Below, one piece after another: positions 25,567 to 33,969 of a stretch of DNA of 40,700 bases. The stretch is from assembly GCF_001905095.1 (NCBI RefSeq), contig NZ_LWLS01000109.1, positions 1 through 40,700 on the forward strand, written 5' to 3'. The notes beneath the pieces were generated by a model. The model saw nothing but the letters and a program-made list of their open reading frames with translations, did no database searches and had not been told where the DNA came from. The stretch comes from Micromonospora sp. CB01531 (GTDB lineage: Bacteria; Actinomycetota; Actinomycetes; Mycobacteriales; Micromonosporaceae). Position 1 is the stretch's first letter. Each line of letters opens with the position of its first letter. The translations under genes and the position numbers were made by a program.

Positions 25567-27897
25567 TCACGCCGTGGGGACCTCCGTCGATGCCGGACGG
25601 GCCGGGGCGGGCACCCGGGCCGGGCGCGCGTCGGCCCGGGCCCGCGTGCCCTCGTCGGTTTCCGAGGCGTCGGAACCGCCGCCGTCGTCGGCGCCCGGAT
25701 CGGCGGTTCGGGGCGGGTGTCCGCTCCTGGAGTGGTCCCCGTCGTCACCGGGGCCGGCCGGCCGCAGCCCGCTCTCGTCGCCCGGCCGGCCGCTGCCGGG
25801 CTGGGTGCGGTCGGTGGAATGGTCGAGCACCCGCAGGGCCGCCAGGGCCGCGATCGGCACCACCAGGGCACCTGCCGCCCCGGCCACGTCCAGCGCCGAG
25901 CCGCCCAGCACCCCGCCGATGCCGGCGGCCACGCCGGTGCCGGCCATCGCCGCCCGGATCGCCGGGTAGATGCCGAACAGCCGCATCAGCCCGCCCCAGG
26001 GCTGGAGCAGGGCCAGCCAGACCAGCGCGGCGCCGGCCAGGGCCAGCATGGTGAGCGGGCTGTCCACCAGGGTCTGCAGGTTGGCGGCGCTGGAGCGGTG
26101 CACGGTGAGCCCGCCGGTGCCGTCGCCGAGCGCGGCCAGGAACCGGCCGACGCTGCCCCGCTCGACCGCCGGGCGGCGCAGGTCGACGACCGCGTAGCCG
26201 ATGGTCAGCGCCAGCGCGGCCATGGTGGCCCAGGCCAGCCGGCTCACGGTCAGCCAGCCACCGGTGCAGATCGCGGCGGCGACGCTCACCCCGGCGGTGA
26301 GCGCGATCGCGCCGATCGAGTCCGCCCCCAGGTACGGGCTGCCCACGACGACCACGGCGGCGCCGCCGACCGCGACCATCACCATCAGCCGCCAGGCCCG
26401 GGGCACGCGCTGTGCCAGCCAGCCCCCGCAGAGCAGCGAGGCGGCGACGAACACGCCGAGCCCGACGGTGCCCAGCCCGGTGTACCGGCCGCCCTCCAGG
26501 GCGGAGTATCCGACCACGCCGTTGAGCTGCAACCGGGAGCCGGTGAGCACGTCCACCCCGACCACCAGCGCGGCCAGGCCGGCCACCGCGCCGAGCGGGC
26601 CGAGGGTGCGCTCGTAGCCCGGGCTGAACCGGACGGCGGCCGTGCCACCGACGATCAGCAGGACGGTCACCAGGCCGAACCACCAGCCGGCGTACTCCCC
26701 CCGCCACCACGGCGCCGCATCGGCGAGCAGGGCGGCCGGCACGGCGAGCGCGGCGGCGATCAGCAGCAGTTCCACGACCGCCACCACCCGCCGGGACACC
26801 GGTTCGGGTCCGTGCGGGCCGGCATGCCGGCGGGCCCGGCGCAGCAGGGGCAGCACCGCGACGGCGAGGGCCACCTGGGCGGCGGCGAGCAGGCCGAAGA
26901 ACCAGCCGGCGACGCCGCGCTGGGCGGCCGCCTCGCGGTCCGCGTCGGCCGGCGCGTCGATCGCGCTGCGCAGGTCGTCCGGCCGGCCGCCGACCGAGAC
27001 GGCGGGCCGGCCGAGGAAGAGCCGCTCGGGCATCGGCCGGCCCAGCGCGGCCAGGGCGGTCGGGGCCAGGTCGACCAGTTGCAGGTAGCCCTCCCGGCCG
27101 GTGCTCGGCGAGGTCAGCCAGCCCCGCTCCCAGCCCGGACCGTGGGCGATGGCCACCTGCAGCCGCGACGGCGCCTCGGTGTCGCCGACGCCGGCGACCA
27201 GCACCGCTGAGCGGGGCGGTCGGGCGGCGAGCACCCGGGTGAGCTGGGCGTCCACCTGCCGGGCCTGGGCGGCCCGGGTCGCCGGGTTCTCACCGTCGAC
27301 GCTGCCCAGGTCGACGATGCTCAGCACGCACGAGCCGAGCAGCCGCGCCGGATCGGCGGGCAGGACCGGCTCGTACCGGTCGACCCGGCCGAACGGGCGG
27401 GCGGCGGCCACCGCGGCGCCCGGCCCGACCGCCACCGAACAGCGCACGGACTCGGGCAGCGCGCCCGGGGTGGCCCCCCAGGCGAGCTTGTCCTGGTTGT
27501 ACGCGACGACGCTCTCCTGGTCGGGCAGGTTGGCGCCGATGCTGTCGGGCCGCTCGACGGTCACTCCGGCGGCCGGGCAGCCACCTGCCGGGCGGCTGCC
27601 GTTCCAGGCGGCGAAGTTGCCCGCGCCGAGGGTGAGCCAGCCGTCGACCGGGCAGGTGGGCCGGTGCGCGGAGCGTACCGAGAGGGAGCCGATGGAGCCC
27701 TCCTCCGCCATCCGCCACAGGGTGGGGGTGGTCTCCGGGTCCATGTCGTCCCAGCGCAGCCCGGCCACCCCGGCCAGCACCACGAAGTCGGCGCTGCGGC
27801 CGGGGCTGCCGTGCTGCGGCCGGGCGGTCAGCGCGGTGACGCCGAGCACCACCACCAGCAGGGTCAGCAGGACCGGGGCCAGTCGACGCAGCATCAC
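25567..27897 (-). CDS. Large membrane protein with alkaline-phosphatase-like extracytoplasmic domain
   Basis: A 776-aa protein. An N-terminal membrane anchor (residues 4-25) is followed by a domain of about 300 residues with an alkaline-phosphatase/sulfatase-like layout (VVLAGVAGLRWDDMDPETTP, CPVDGWLTLGAG, LQLVDLAPTALAALGRP). About nine to ten transmembrane helices come next (from VAGWFFGLLAAAQVALAVAV to VVPIAALAALRVL), and a charged cytoplasmic tail of about 80 residues rich in Asp, Gly and Arg closes it. The exact reaction is unknown; the metal ligands of true phosphatases are not all evident. The GTG start overlaps the glycosyltransferase stop. With its MraY-like, MurJ-like and GT4 neighbours it probably serves an envelope-glycan pathway. 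Confidence 0.7.
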   Translation of the reverse strand: MMLRRLAPVLLTLLVVVLGVTALTARPQHGSPGRSADFVVLAGVAGLRWDDMDPETTPTLWRMAEEGSIGSLSVRSAHRPTCPVDGWLTLGAGNFAAWNGSRPAGGCPAAGVTVERPDSIGANLPDQESVVAYNQDKLAWGATPGALPESVRCSVAVGPGAAVAAARPFGRVDRYEPVLPADPARLLGSCVLSIVDLGSVDGENPATRAAQARQVDAQLTRVLAARPPRSAVLVAGVGDTEAPSRLQVAIAHGPGWERGWLTSPSTGREGYLQLVDLAPTALAALGRPMPERLFLGRPAVSVGGRPDDLRSAIDAPADADREAAAQRGVAGWFFGLLAAAQVALAVAVLPLLRRARRHAGPHGPEPVSRRVVAVVELLLIAAALAVPAALLADAAPWWRGEYAGWWFGLVTVLLIVGGTAAVRFSPGYERTLGPLGAVAGLAALVVGVDVLTGSRLQLNGVVGYSALEGGRYTGLGTVGLGVFVAASLLCGGWLAQRVPRAWRLMVMVAVGGAAVVVVGSPYLGADSIGAIALTAGVSVAAAICTGGWLTVSRLAWATMAALALTIGYAVVDLRRPAVERGSVGRFLAALGDGTGGLTVHRSSAANLQTLVDSPLTMLALAGAALVWLALLQPWGGLMRLFGIYPAIRAAMAGTGVAAGIGGVLGGSALDVAGAAGALVVPIAALAALRVLDHSTDRTQPGSGRPGDESGLRPAGPGDDGDHSRSGHPPRTADPGADDGGGSDASETDEGTRARADARPARVPAPARPASTEVPTA

Positions 27898-29027
27898 CGG
27901 GCCCCCGTCGACAGCTCGGGCGCCAGTTCGGCGTAGAGGGCGGCCAGGGTGGCCACCGTGTCCGCCTCGGTCGGCCAGGTCGCCGCCCGGGCGGCGCCGC
28001 GGCGGGCCAGGTCGGCCCGCCCGGCCTCGTCGTCAAGCAGGGCGCGGACCGCCGTGTCCACCGCGTCGACGTCGCCCGGCGGGATCAGCACCGCGCCGTC
28101 GCCGACCAGCTCCGGCAGGCCACCGACGGCGGTCGCCACCAGCGGTACGCCGGCGCGCAACGCCTCCTGGGCGAACAGCTGCCGGGCCTCCCAGTCGCTG
28201 GTCACCACGGCGAGGTCGGCGCCGGCGAGCAGGTCGGCCACGTCGGTGCGGTGCCCGAGCAGGGTCACCGGGGCCCGGGCGGTCGAGATCCGCGCGGCGA
28301 GTTGGAGGTACGCGGGCCCGCTGCCGGCGATCACCACCACCGGCGCCGGGTTCCGGGTACGCCACCGGGCGGCGGCGTCGACCAGGATGTCGTACCGCTT
28401 CTGCGGGTGCAGCCGGCCCACGGAGAGGATGAGCGGGCGGTCGGCGGCGACCCCGAACTCGGCGCGGACGGCGGCCCGGCGGCGGCGCGGCGGGGGCAGC
28501 GTCGGCGCGGCGACCGGGGCGAGGCGGGCGTCGGCGGCGCCCAGGGCGGCGGCCCGCGCCACCAGGTCGTCGGAGGCGCCCAGGGCGACCCGCACGGAGC
28601 GGGCGACGATCCGCTCGGCGAGCCGGGACAGCCGGCCGCGCAGCCCGCCGGCGAGGACGGCGTTGTGCCAGGTGACCACCAGCGGGGCGGCCGGCCGGGC
28701 GAGGACGGCGACCAGGCCGGCCCGCAGCCCGTGCGCGTGCACGACGTCGACCTCGGCGCCGGACAGCGCCCGGCGCAGCGCGGCGACCGCCCGTGCGTCG
28801 GCCGGCGTGGGGCTGGCCGGGATCTCCACCGGCGCGAACCGGGCACCCACCCCGGTGAAGTCGAACTGGTCCTGGGTGGCGGCCGGGCCGCAGACCAGCA
28901 CGGACGTGCCGGCGGCGGTCAGGCCGCGGGCCACCGAGCGGATGTGCTGGCCCACCCCGCCGGTGCTGGAGGCGAGCACCAGGGCGACCGAGCCGGGCCA
29001 CCGCGGCGCCGACGAGGCGTCCGTCAT
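27894..29027 (-). CDS. Glycosyltransferase family 4 protein
   Basis: A 377-aa GT-B fold enzyme. The N-terminal acceptor domain has the glycine loop SSTGGVGQHIRSVARGLTAAG and VVHAHGLRAGLVAV. The C-terminal nucleotide-sugar domain has ILSVGRLHPQKRYDILVDAA, VVIAGSGP and the E-x7-E region (SDWEARQLFAQEALRAGVPLVA, quoted in part). It transfers a sugar from an activated donor, probably at the cytoplasmic membrane face; donor and acceptor are not readable. The ATG at 29027 has GGAGGGG upstream, which lies within the micro-ORF that links it to the MurJ-like gene. Confidence 0.87.
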   Translation of the reverse strand: MTDASSAPRWPGSVALVLASSTGGVGQHIRSVARGLTAAGTSVLVCGPAATQDQFDFTGVGARFAPVEIPASPTPADARAVAALRRALSGAEVDVVHAHGLRAGLVAVLARPAAPLVVTWHNAVLAGGLRGRLSRLAERIVARSVRVALGASDDLVARAAALGAADARLAPVAAPTLPPPRRRRAAVRAEFGVAADRPLILSVGRLHPQKRYDILVDAAARWRTRNPAPVVVIAGSGPAYLQLAARISTARAPVTLLGHRTDVADLLAGADLAVVTSDWEARQLFAQEALRAGVPLVATAVGGLPELVGDGAVLIPPGDVDAVDTAVRALLDDEAGRADLARRGAARAATWPTEADTVATLAALYAELAPELSTGAR

Positions 29028-29086
29028 TGCTTCCCCTCCGTTCGCGACTGCGGGGCTCGCAAACCCGGCTCACTCCTCGCGCTCAC
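29024..29086 (-). CDS. Micro-ORF bridging the MurJ-like and GT4 genes
   Basis: Twenty codons opening VSARSEPGLR. The GTG overlaps the MurJ-like gene's stop (GTGA) and its TGA is overlapped by the glycosyltransferase ATG (ATGA). GGAGGGG near its end is the glycosyltransferase RBS. The architecture is the same as at 23582-23665. Real translation is untested. Confidence 0.35.
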   Translation of the reverse strand: MSARSEPGLRAPQSRTEGKQ

Positions 29087-30768
29087 CGGGTAAGAGTCTC
29101 CTTCCCGTCGCCCCGCTCCGGGGGGCGTTGCTCCTCCGGCGTGTCGGCGGCGGCCCGCGGTCGTCGCCGCCCGAGCCGGCGGGTCACGGCCGCGAGCAGC
29201 GGCCGCACGTCCCGCGCGTCGGTCAGCCAGGCTACGGCGAGGAACAGGGCGCCGACCACGGCCCCGGACAGCATGCCCTGCACGAGCGCCCCGGATGCCG
29301 TCGGGGTCCCGAGGCCGGCGAGCCAGCGGGCGGTGGCGGCCCCGCCGAGCCCCGCGACCGCAGCGGCGAGCAGGCCGGCGGCCCCGGCCCGACCGACGCC
29401 GGCCAGGGCGGCCCGGCCGGCGGAGCGGACCACGGCGGCGATCAGCAGGCCGCCGAGCAGCAGCATGCCCGCGGAGGTGGCGAGGGCCACCGCCAGCACC
29501 CGGTCGGCCAACGGCATCAGGTGCCCGAGCAGGACCGCCAGGACCGGCACGGTCAGCCAGCCGACCGCGGTGGCGGCGGTCGCCGAGCGGGTCTCCCCCC
29601 GGGCGTAGAGGGCCCGGGTGAGGACGGCGAACAGCCCGTAGCCGAGCAGACCGGGGGCGAAACCGGCGATCCCGGCCGCGGCCGTACGGGCGGCCTCGGG
29701 CGCGAAGAAGAAGTGCCCGACGGGGATCGCCGTGCCGACCAGCGCGGCGGCGCCGAGCAGGCTGAACAGCACCACCCCACGCACCGGCGTGGCCAGGGTG
29801 GCTCGGTAGGTCCGCTCGTCGCCGGCCGCCCGGGCCGCCGCCAGGGTCGGGTACGCGGCCACGGCGAGCGGCACGGCCAGCACCGCCCAGGGCAGGAAGT
29901 AGATGGTCTGCGCGATGTTGTAGATGCCCGGGTTGGCCTTCGACCCGTAGGAGACCTGGTTGAGCACCACGATCAGGGCGACCTGCTGGGCGGCGACGGT
30001 CACCAGCCCGGCGACGGCCAACGCACCGACCCGGGCCCGGGCCTCGGCGGGGAACCGGAAGCCGGGCCGCAGCGGCAGCCGCAGCCGGCGCAGCGGGACG
30101 AGCAGGGAGAGCGAGAGCACCACCACGCCGAGCGTCGTGCCGCCGGCGAGCAGCAGCTCACCACCCCCGCCCACCGTTGCCACGGTGGCCAGTCGCCCCT
30201 CCGCGGCGGTGAAGCCGAAATAGACCGCGATGACGGTGACGCTGGACAGCAGCGGGGCGATCACCGGCCAGGCGAACCGCCGGTGCGCCTGGAGCACCCC
30301 GGTCAGCACGATGCCGACGCCGTACAGCGGCAGCTGGGGGGCGAACAGCCGCAGCATCCGCGCCCCGGCCTGCTGCTGCACCTCGCTGAGGCCGGAGCCC
30401 TGCAGCGCGACCAGCGGGTCGGCGAGCAGCGCGACCAGCCCGGCCAGCGGCACCAGCAGGGCGAGCACCCAGGTGAGCAGGGCGCCGGTGGTGGCGGCCA
30501 CGGCCCGCCGGTCGCCCCGGTCGGCCGCCGCGGCCAGCAGCGGCACGACGAGGCTGGCCAGCGCCCCGCCCGCCACGATCTCGAAGATGAAGTTCGGCAG
30601 GTTGTTCGCCACCACGTACGCGCCACCGAGGTCGGTGGGGGCGAGCGTCCAGGTGAAGACGGCGGTCCGGCCGAAGCCGGCGAGCCGGCTGACCACGGTG
30701 AGGACGGCGATGAGTGCGGCCGCTCCGGCCACCCGGCCGGTGCCGGCGAGGGGGGCCGGTTTCGTCAC
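29083..30768 (-). CDS. MurJ/MviN-like lipid II flippase-family protein
   Basis: A 561-aa MOP-superfamily membrane protein with about 14 predicted helices. Conserved family segments: SRLAGFGRTAVF, NNLPNFIFEIVAGGALASLV, LRLFAPQLPLYGVGIVLTGVLQA and YNIAQTIYFLPWAVLAVPLA, plus RALYARGETRSA in the second half. It has no kinase-like C-terminal domain, unlike mycobacterial MviN, and the genome's main MurJ usually sits elsewhere near the origin. This copy, beside a MraY-like transferase and a GT4 enzyme, may move a different lipid-linked glycan. GTG at 30768, one base after the preceding stop. Confidence 0.82.
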   Translation of the reverse strand: MTKPAPLAGTGRVAGAAALIAVLTVVSRLAGFGRTAVFTWTLAPTDLGGAYVVANNLPNFIFEIVAGGALASLVVPLLAAAADRGDRRAVAATTGALLTWVLALLVPLAGLVALLADPLVALQGSGLSEVQQQAGARMLRLFAPQLPLYGVGIVLTGVLQAHRRFAWPVIAPLLSSVTVIAVYFGFTAAEGRLATVATVGGGGELLLAGGTTLGVVVLSLSLLVPLRRLRLPLRPGFRFPAEARARVGALAVAGLVTVAAQQVALIVVLNQVSYGSKANPGIYNIAQTIYFLPWAVLAVPLAVAAYPTLAAARAAGDERTYRATLATPVRGVVLFSLLGAAALVGTAIPVGHFFFAPEAARTAAAGIAGFAPGLLGYGLFAVLTRALYARGETRSATAATAVGWLTVPVLAVLLGHLMPLADRVLAVALATSAGMLLLGGLLIAAVVRSAGRAALAGVGRAGAAGLLAAAVAGLGGAATARWLAGLGTPTASGALVQGMLSGAVVGALFLAVAWLTDARDVRPLLAAVTRRLGRRRPRAAADTPEEQRPPERGDGKETLTR

Positions 30769-30769
30769 G

Positions 30770-31633
30770 TCAGTTTTCGAGCCGGCCCAGCGCGTCGAGT
30801 TCCCGCAGCCCCGGGGTCTGCTGGATCACCTGGGTGAAGCTGACCTTCTCGCTGGCGGCGGTGAGGGCGGCGAGCACGGCGAGGACGCCGGCCCGGCCCA
30901 GCGGCCCGGTACGCGCGGCCAGGCTGACCCCGAGCAGCGCGCCGAGCGCGTTCGCGCCGCTGTCGCCCAGCATCACCCGCTCGTCGAGATCCTCCCGGAT
31001 CAGCCCGGCGGCGGCCCCGACCGCGCCCGCGGCGATGCCGCCGTACGGGCCGGTGGACAGCGGCGCGCCGAGCAGCATCCCCGACTTGAGCGCCCGGCCG
31101 GGGCGCAGGTCGAGCAGGTTGACCAGGTTGGCGGTGCCGGCCACCACGCCGGCGCCGAGCAGCACGTCCAGCCCGCGGCCGAAGGTGCCGGCGCGCTGCC
31201 GGCGGGGATGGGCGGCGACCCGGCGGTCGGCGGCCAGCAGCGCGGCCGCGCCGAGGCCGGCGGCCCCCACCCCGACGATCTTCACGAGTCCGGCGGTGAT
31301 CCGGCCCTCGCGCAGCGCGGCCAGGTGCCCGGCGAAGCCCTTGGCCGCCTTCTGCTCGGGCCGCGCGCCGACGACGTCGTCGTACAGCCCGACCGTGCCG
31401 GCGCCCACGCCGGCGACGAGGGCGGCGGCGCCGGCAGGGGCGCTGCCCGCGCCGAGTGCGCCCGCGGTGGCGGCCCCGACGGCCAGGGCCGGACCGGCGG
31501 CCAGGGTGACTGTGCGACCGCGGAAGTTGGTGCGCTCGAGCGCCGGCGCGCCCGGCGATATACGCACCGCCCGCAGCACGTAGCGGGCGGCTACCGCCCC
31601 CGCGCCGACGGCCAGCAGCCGACCCAGTCTCAC
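30770..31633 (-). CDS. MraY/WecA-like polyprenyl-phosphate sugar-1-phosphate transferase homologue
   Basis: A 287-aa membrane protein with family motifs in the right order: GLYDDV (Asp pair), NLVNLLDLRPGRALK (nucleophile loop) and RVMLGDSGANALGALLG. It is shorter than MraY (about 350 aa) and very Ala/Gly-rich, and the HHH-type loop of MraY is not seen. Activity as a phosphoglycosyl transferase is therefore plausible but not assured. The GTG at 31633 has GGAGGAG at good spacing. It lies between steB and the MurJ-like gene. Confidence 0.75.
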   Translation of the reverse strand: MRLGRLLAVGAGAVAARYVLRAVRISPGAPALERTNFRGRTVTLAAGPALAVGAATAGALGAGSAPAGAAALVAGVGAGTVGLYDDVVGARPEQKAAKGFAGHLAALREGRITAGLVKIVGVGAAGLGAAALLAADRRVAAHPRRQRAGTFGRGLDVLLGAGVVAGTANLVNLLDLRPGRALKSGMLLGAPLSTGPYGGIAAGAVGAAAGLIREDLDERVMLGDSGANALGALLGVSLAARTGPLGRAGVLAVLAALTAASEKVSFTQVIQQTPGLRELDALGRLEN

Positions 31634-31691
31634 GCGACTCCTCCGATCCGGATATCCAGCGCGACGCGGTGCAGAGCGGACGCCCGCTCGG

Positions 31692-32645
31692 TCACTGCGG
31701 CAGTTTAGGCAACAGCCCGCCCGCGGCGTTGTCACCGACACCGTACTGGCCGGCCTTCTTCTCGGTCAGCTGCTGCACCAGGGCGAGCGCGGTGACGACC
31801 TGACCCTGCACGGTGTTGGCGTTGTCGACGGTCGAGATGGTCTGCGAGAGCACCGGGTCGCCCCGGACCACGGCGACCACGTTGCCGCCGGCCGAGCCCA
31901 TGCCGCCGACCACGAGCGCCCCGTTGTGGTCGAACTGCTCGGCGATCTTCACCACCGACTCGTCCTTCTTCGCCGAGTCCTTGTCGACGTACGGCTGCCC
32001 GGTGACCAGCACGACCGCCTCGGCCGGCCCCGCGACCTTGTTGTTCTCCGAGGTGAGGTACCCGGCGGTCGCGTACGTCTGCAGAACCACCTTCCGATCG
32101 GCGTCGGTGACCGGCGGGCTGCCCGCCGGCCGGTCCAGCAGGACGCTGGCCAGCAGGGCGCTGGAGGTCTCCACGCCGTGCCCGTTGCCCGGCAGGTTGC
32201 CGGTGGGCACGCTGTTGGGGCGGGCGGCGGTGACGGCCAGCTCCAGCAGGTTGTTGTTGGTCGCGCTGTCCGGGCTGATGAACTTGTCCTGGATGTCGAT
32301 CCGGCCGGTGACATTGGCCCCGGCGAGCTGGAGCATCTTCACCACGCCCTCGGTGTGCTCCCGGCCGGTGGACAGGCTGACCACCAGCACCCGGCGGCCG
32401 GTCAGCTTGCCGGGGAGGATGAGCGGCGCCGTCTCGGCGGCGAAGTCCTCCTCCATGTCCAGTTCCTTCTGGAGGCTGTTGACCGTCTGGCGCATCTGCT
32501 GGTTGTCCTTGCGCAGCGCGTTGACGTTCTCCTTGAGCGAGTCGGCGACCGGCCCGTTCAGGGCGGCCGTGCCGACCACCAGGCCGATCGCCAACGCCAG
32601 GAAGACCGCGGTCAGGGACACCACGTGGTAGCGGAAATTGATCAC
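31692..32645 (-). CDS. steB: SteB / MctB-family protein (annotated copper transporter)
   Basis: A 317-aa protein with one N-terminal membrane helix (YHVVSLTAVFLALAIGLVVG), a coiled coil directly after it (about residues 35-66, VADSLKENVNALRKDNQQMR), and an extracytoplasmic alpha/beta domain (RVLVVSLSTGREHTEGVV, GALVVGGMGSAGGNVVAVVR). The family is called MctB (Rv1698) in mycobacteria and SteB in corynebacteria, where it pairs with SteA in septum formation. GTG at 32645 with AAGAGG upstream. It follows steA by 27 bp. Confidence 0.85.
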   Translation of the reverse strand: MINFRYHVVSLTAVFLALAIGLVVGTAALNGPVADSLKENVNALRKDNQQMRQTVNSLQKELDMEEDFAAETAPLILPGKLTGRRVLVVSLSTGREHTEGVVKMLQLAGANVTGRIDIQDKFISPDSATNNNLLELAVTAARPNSVPTGNLPGNGHGVETSSALLASVLLDRPAGSPPVTDADRKVVLQTYATAGYLTSENNKVAGPAEAVVLVTGQPYVDKDSAKKDESVVKIAEQFDHNGALVVGGMGSAGGNVVAVVRGDPVLSQTISTVDNANTVQGQVVTALALVQQLTEKKAGQYGVGDNAAGGLLPKLPQ

Positions 32646-32672
32646 GCTTGCAGCCTCTTGATCGGTCGGGGG

Positions 32673-33851
32673 CTAGAAGAGCTGGCCGAGTTGGAACACA
32701 AAATTGTCCCACCATTCGGAGACCACGCCCAAATACGCCTTCCCGACCGTGGAGACCGCCACCGCGGAGGCCATCGCGGCCACCGCCGACAGGACCAGCA
32801 GCAGCAGGGAGGAGCCGGAGATGCCCTGGCGGTAGAGCCGGCTCACGCCCTTGGCGTCGACCAGCTTGCCGCCCACCTTCAACCGGGTCAGGAAGGTCGA
32901 GGCCATGCCGCCCCGGCCCTTGTCGAGGAACTCCACCAGGGTGGCGTGGGTGCCGACGGCCACCAGCAGCGACGCGCCCTTCTCGTCGGCCAGCAGCATG
33001 GCCAGGTCCTCGCTGGTGGCCGCGGCCGGGAAGGTGATCGCCGGCACACCGAGGGCGGTCACCCGGGCGAGGCCGGGCGCCCGGCCGTCCGGGTAGGCGT
33101 GCACGACCACCTCGGCGCCGCAGCGCAGCACGTCGTCGGTGACCGAGTCCATGTCACCGATGATCATGTCGGGGGTGTAGCCCGCCTCGACCAGCGCGTC
33201 GGCGCCGCCGTCCACGCCGATCAGCACCGGCTTGAACTCCCGGATGTACGGGCGCAGCACGTCCAGGTCGGCCTTGTAGTCGTACCCGCGGACCACGATC
33301 AGGCAGTGCCGGCCCTGGACCTGGGTCTCGATGTCCGGTACGCCGACGCCGTCGAGCAGCAGGTCGCGTTCCTGCTTGAGGTAGTCCATCGTGTTGGCGG
33401 CGAACGCCTCCAACTGCACCGACAGCCCCTCCCGGGCGTCGGCCATCGACTTGGCCACCGTCTCGGCGTCCTGGAGCGCGCCGTGCGCCACCGGCTCCTC
33501 GCCGACGTAGACCGTGTTCCCCTCGATCCGGACCTGATCGCCCTCGCGGATCTGCTCGAAGACGCACTCGCCGAGGTCGTCCAGGAGCGGGATACCGGCG
33601 GAGATCAGCACCTCGGGGCCCAGGTTCGGGTACCGCCCGGAGACCGAGGGCTTGGCGTTGAGCACGGCGGCGACCCCGACGGCGACCAGCGAGTCGGCCG
33701 CCACCCGGTCCAGGTCGACGTGGTCGATGACCGCGATGTCCCCGGGCCGGAGCCGGCCGACCAGCCGCTTCGTCCGGCGGTCGAGGCGCGCGGTGCCGCG
33801 GACTGAGCCCGGTTCCGCGTTCCGGGTCCGGCGCAACGTGGGTAGACGCAT
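32673..33851 (-). CDS. steA: Cytokinesis protein SteA
   Basis: A 392-aa protein with the thiamin-pyrophosphokinase-like/SteA fold (VIGVDGGADALVEAGYTPDM, IIGDMDSVTDDVLRCGAEVV), preceded by a domain with PGDIAVIDHVDLDRVAADSL. A C-terminal hydrophobic helix (ISGSSLLLLVLSAVAAMASA) anchors it. In Corynebacterium, SteA and SteB interact and affect cell separation. The ATG at 33851 is chosen over 33860 because AGGA is then well spaced. It is Rv1697 in M. tuberculosis, likewise between recN and mctB. Confidence 0.87.
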   Translation of the reverse strand: MRLPTLRRTRNAEPGSVRGTARLDRRTKRLVGRLRPGDIAVIDHVDLDRVAADSLVAVGVAAVLNAKPSVSGRYPNLGPEVLISAGIPLLDDLGECVFEQIREGDQVRIEGNTVYVGEEPVAHGALQDAETVAKSMADAREGLSVQLEAFAANTMDYLKQERDLLLDGVGVPDIETQVQGRHCLIVVRGYDYKADLDVLRPYIREFKPVLIGVDGGADALVEAGYTPDMIIGDMDSVTDDVLRCGAEVVVHAYPDGRAPGLARVTALGVPAITFPAAATSEDLAMLLADEKGASLLVAVGTHATLVEFLDKGRGGMASTFLTRLKVGGKLVDAKGVSRLYRQGISGSSLLLLVLSAVAAMASAVAVSTVGKAYLGVVSEWWDNFVFQLGQLF

Positions 33852-33969
33852 CGTGACCATCCTGGCATGTGAGGCAGGTATTGCTGTCGCGACATGCCTG
33901 AGCAGGGCCGCCTACCCAGGGAAGCACACCACGGCGCACGCTGGTGTGCTTGCGCTCACAATCCGGGGA

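Noticed and set aside
27949..30837. A 962-aa plus-strand open frame opposite the GT4 and MurJ-like genes
   Set aside because: An antisense shadow typical of very high GC DNA; the minus strand holds well-conserved proteins.
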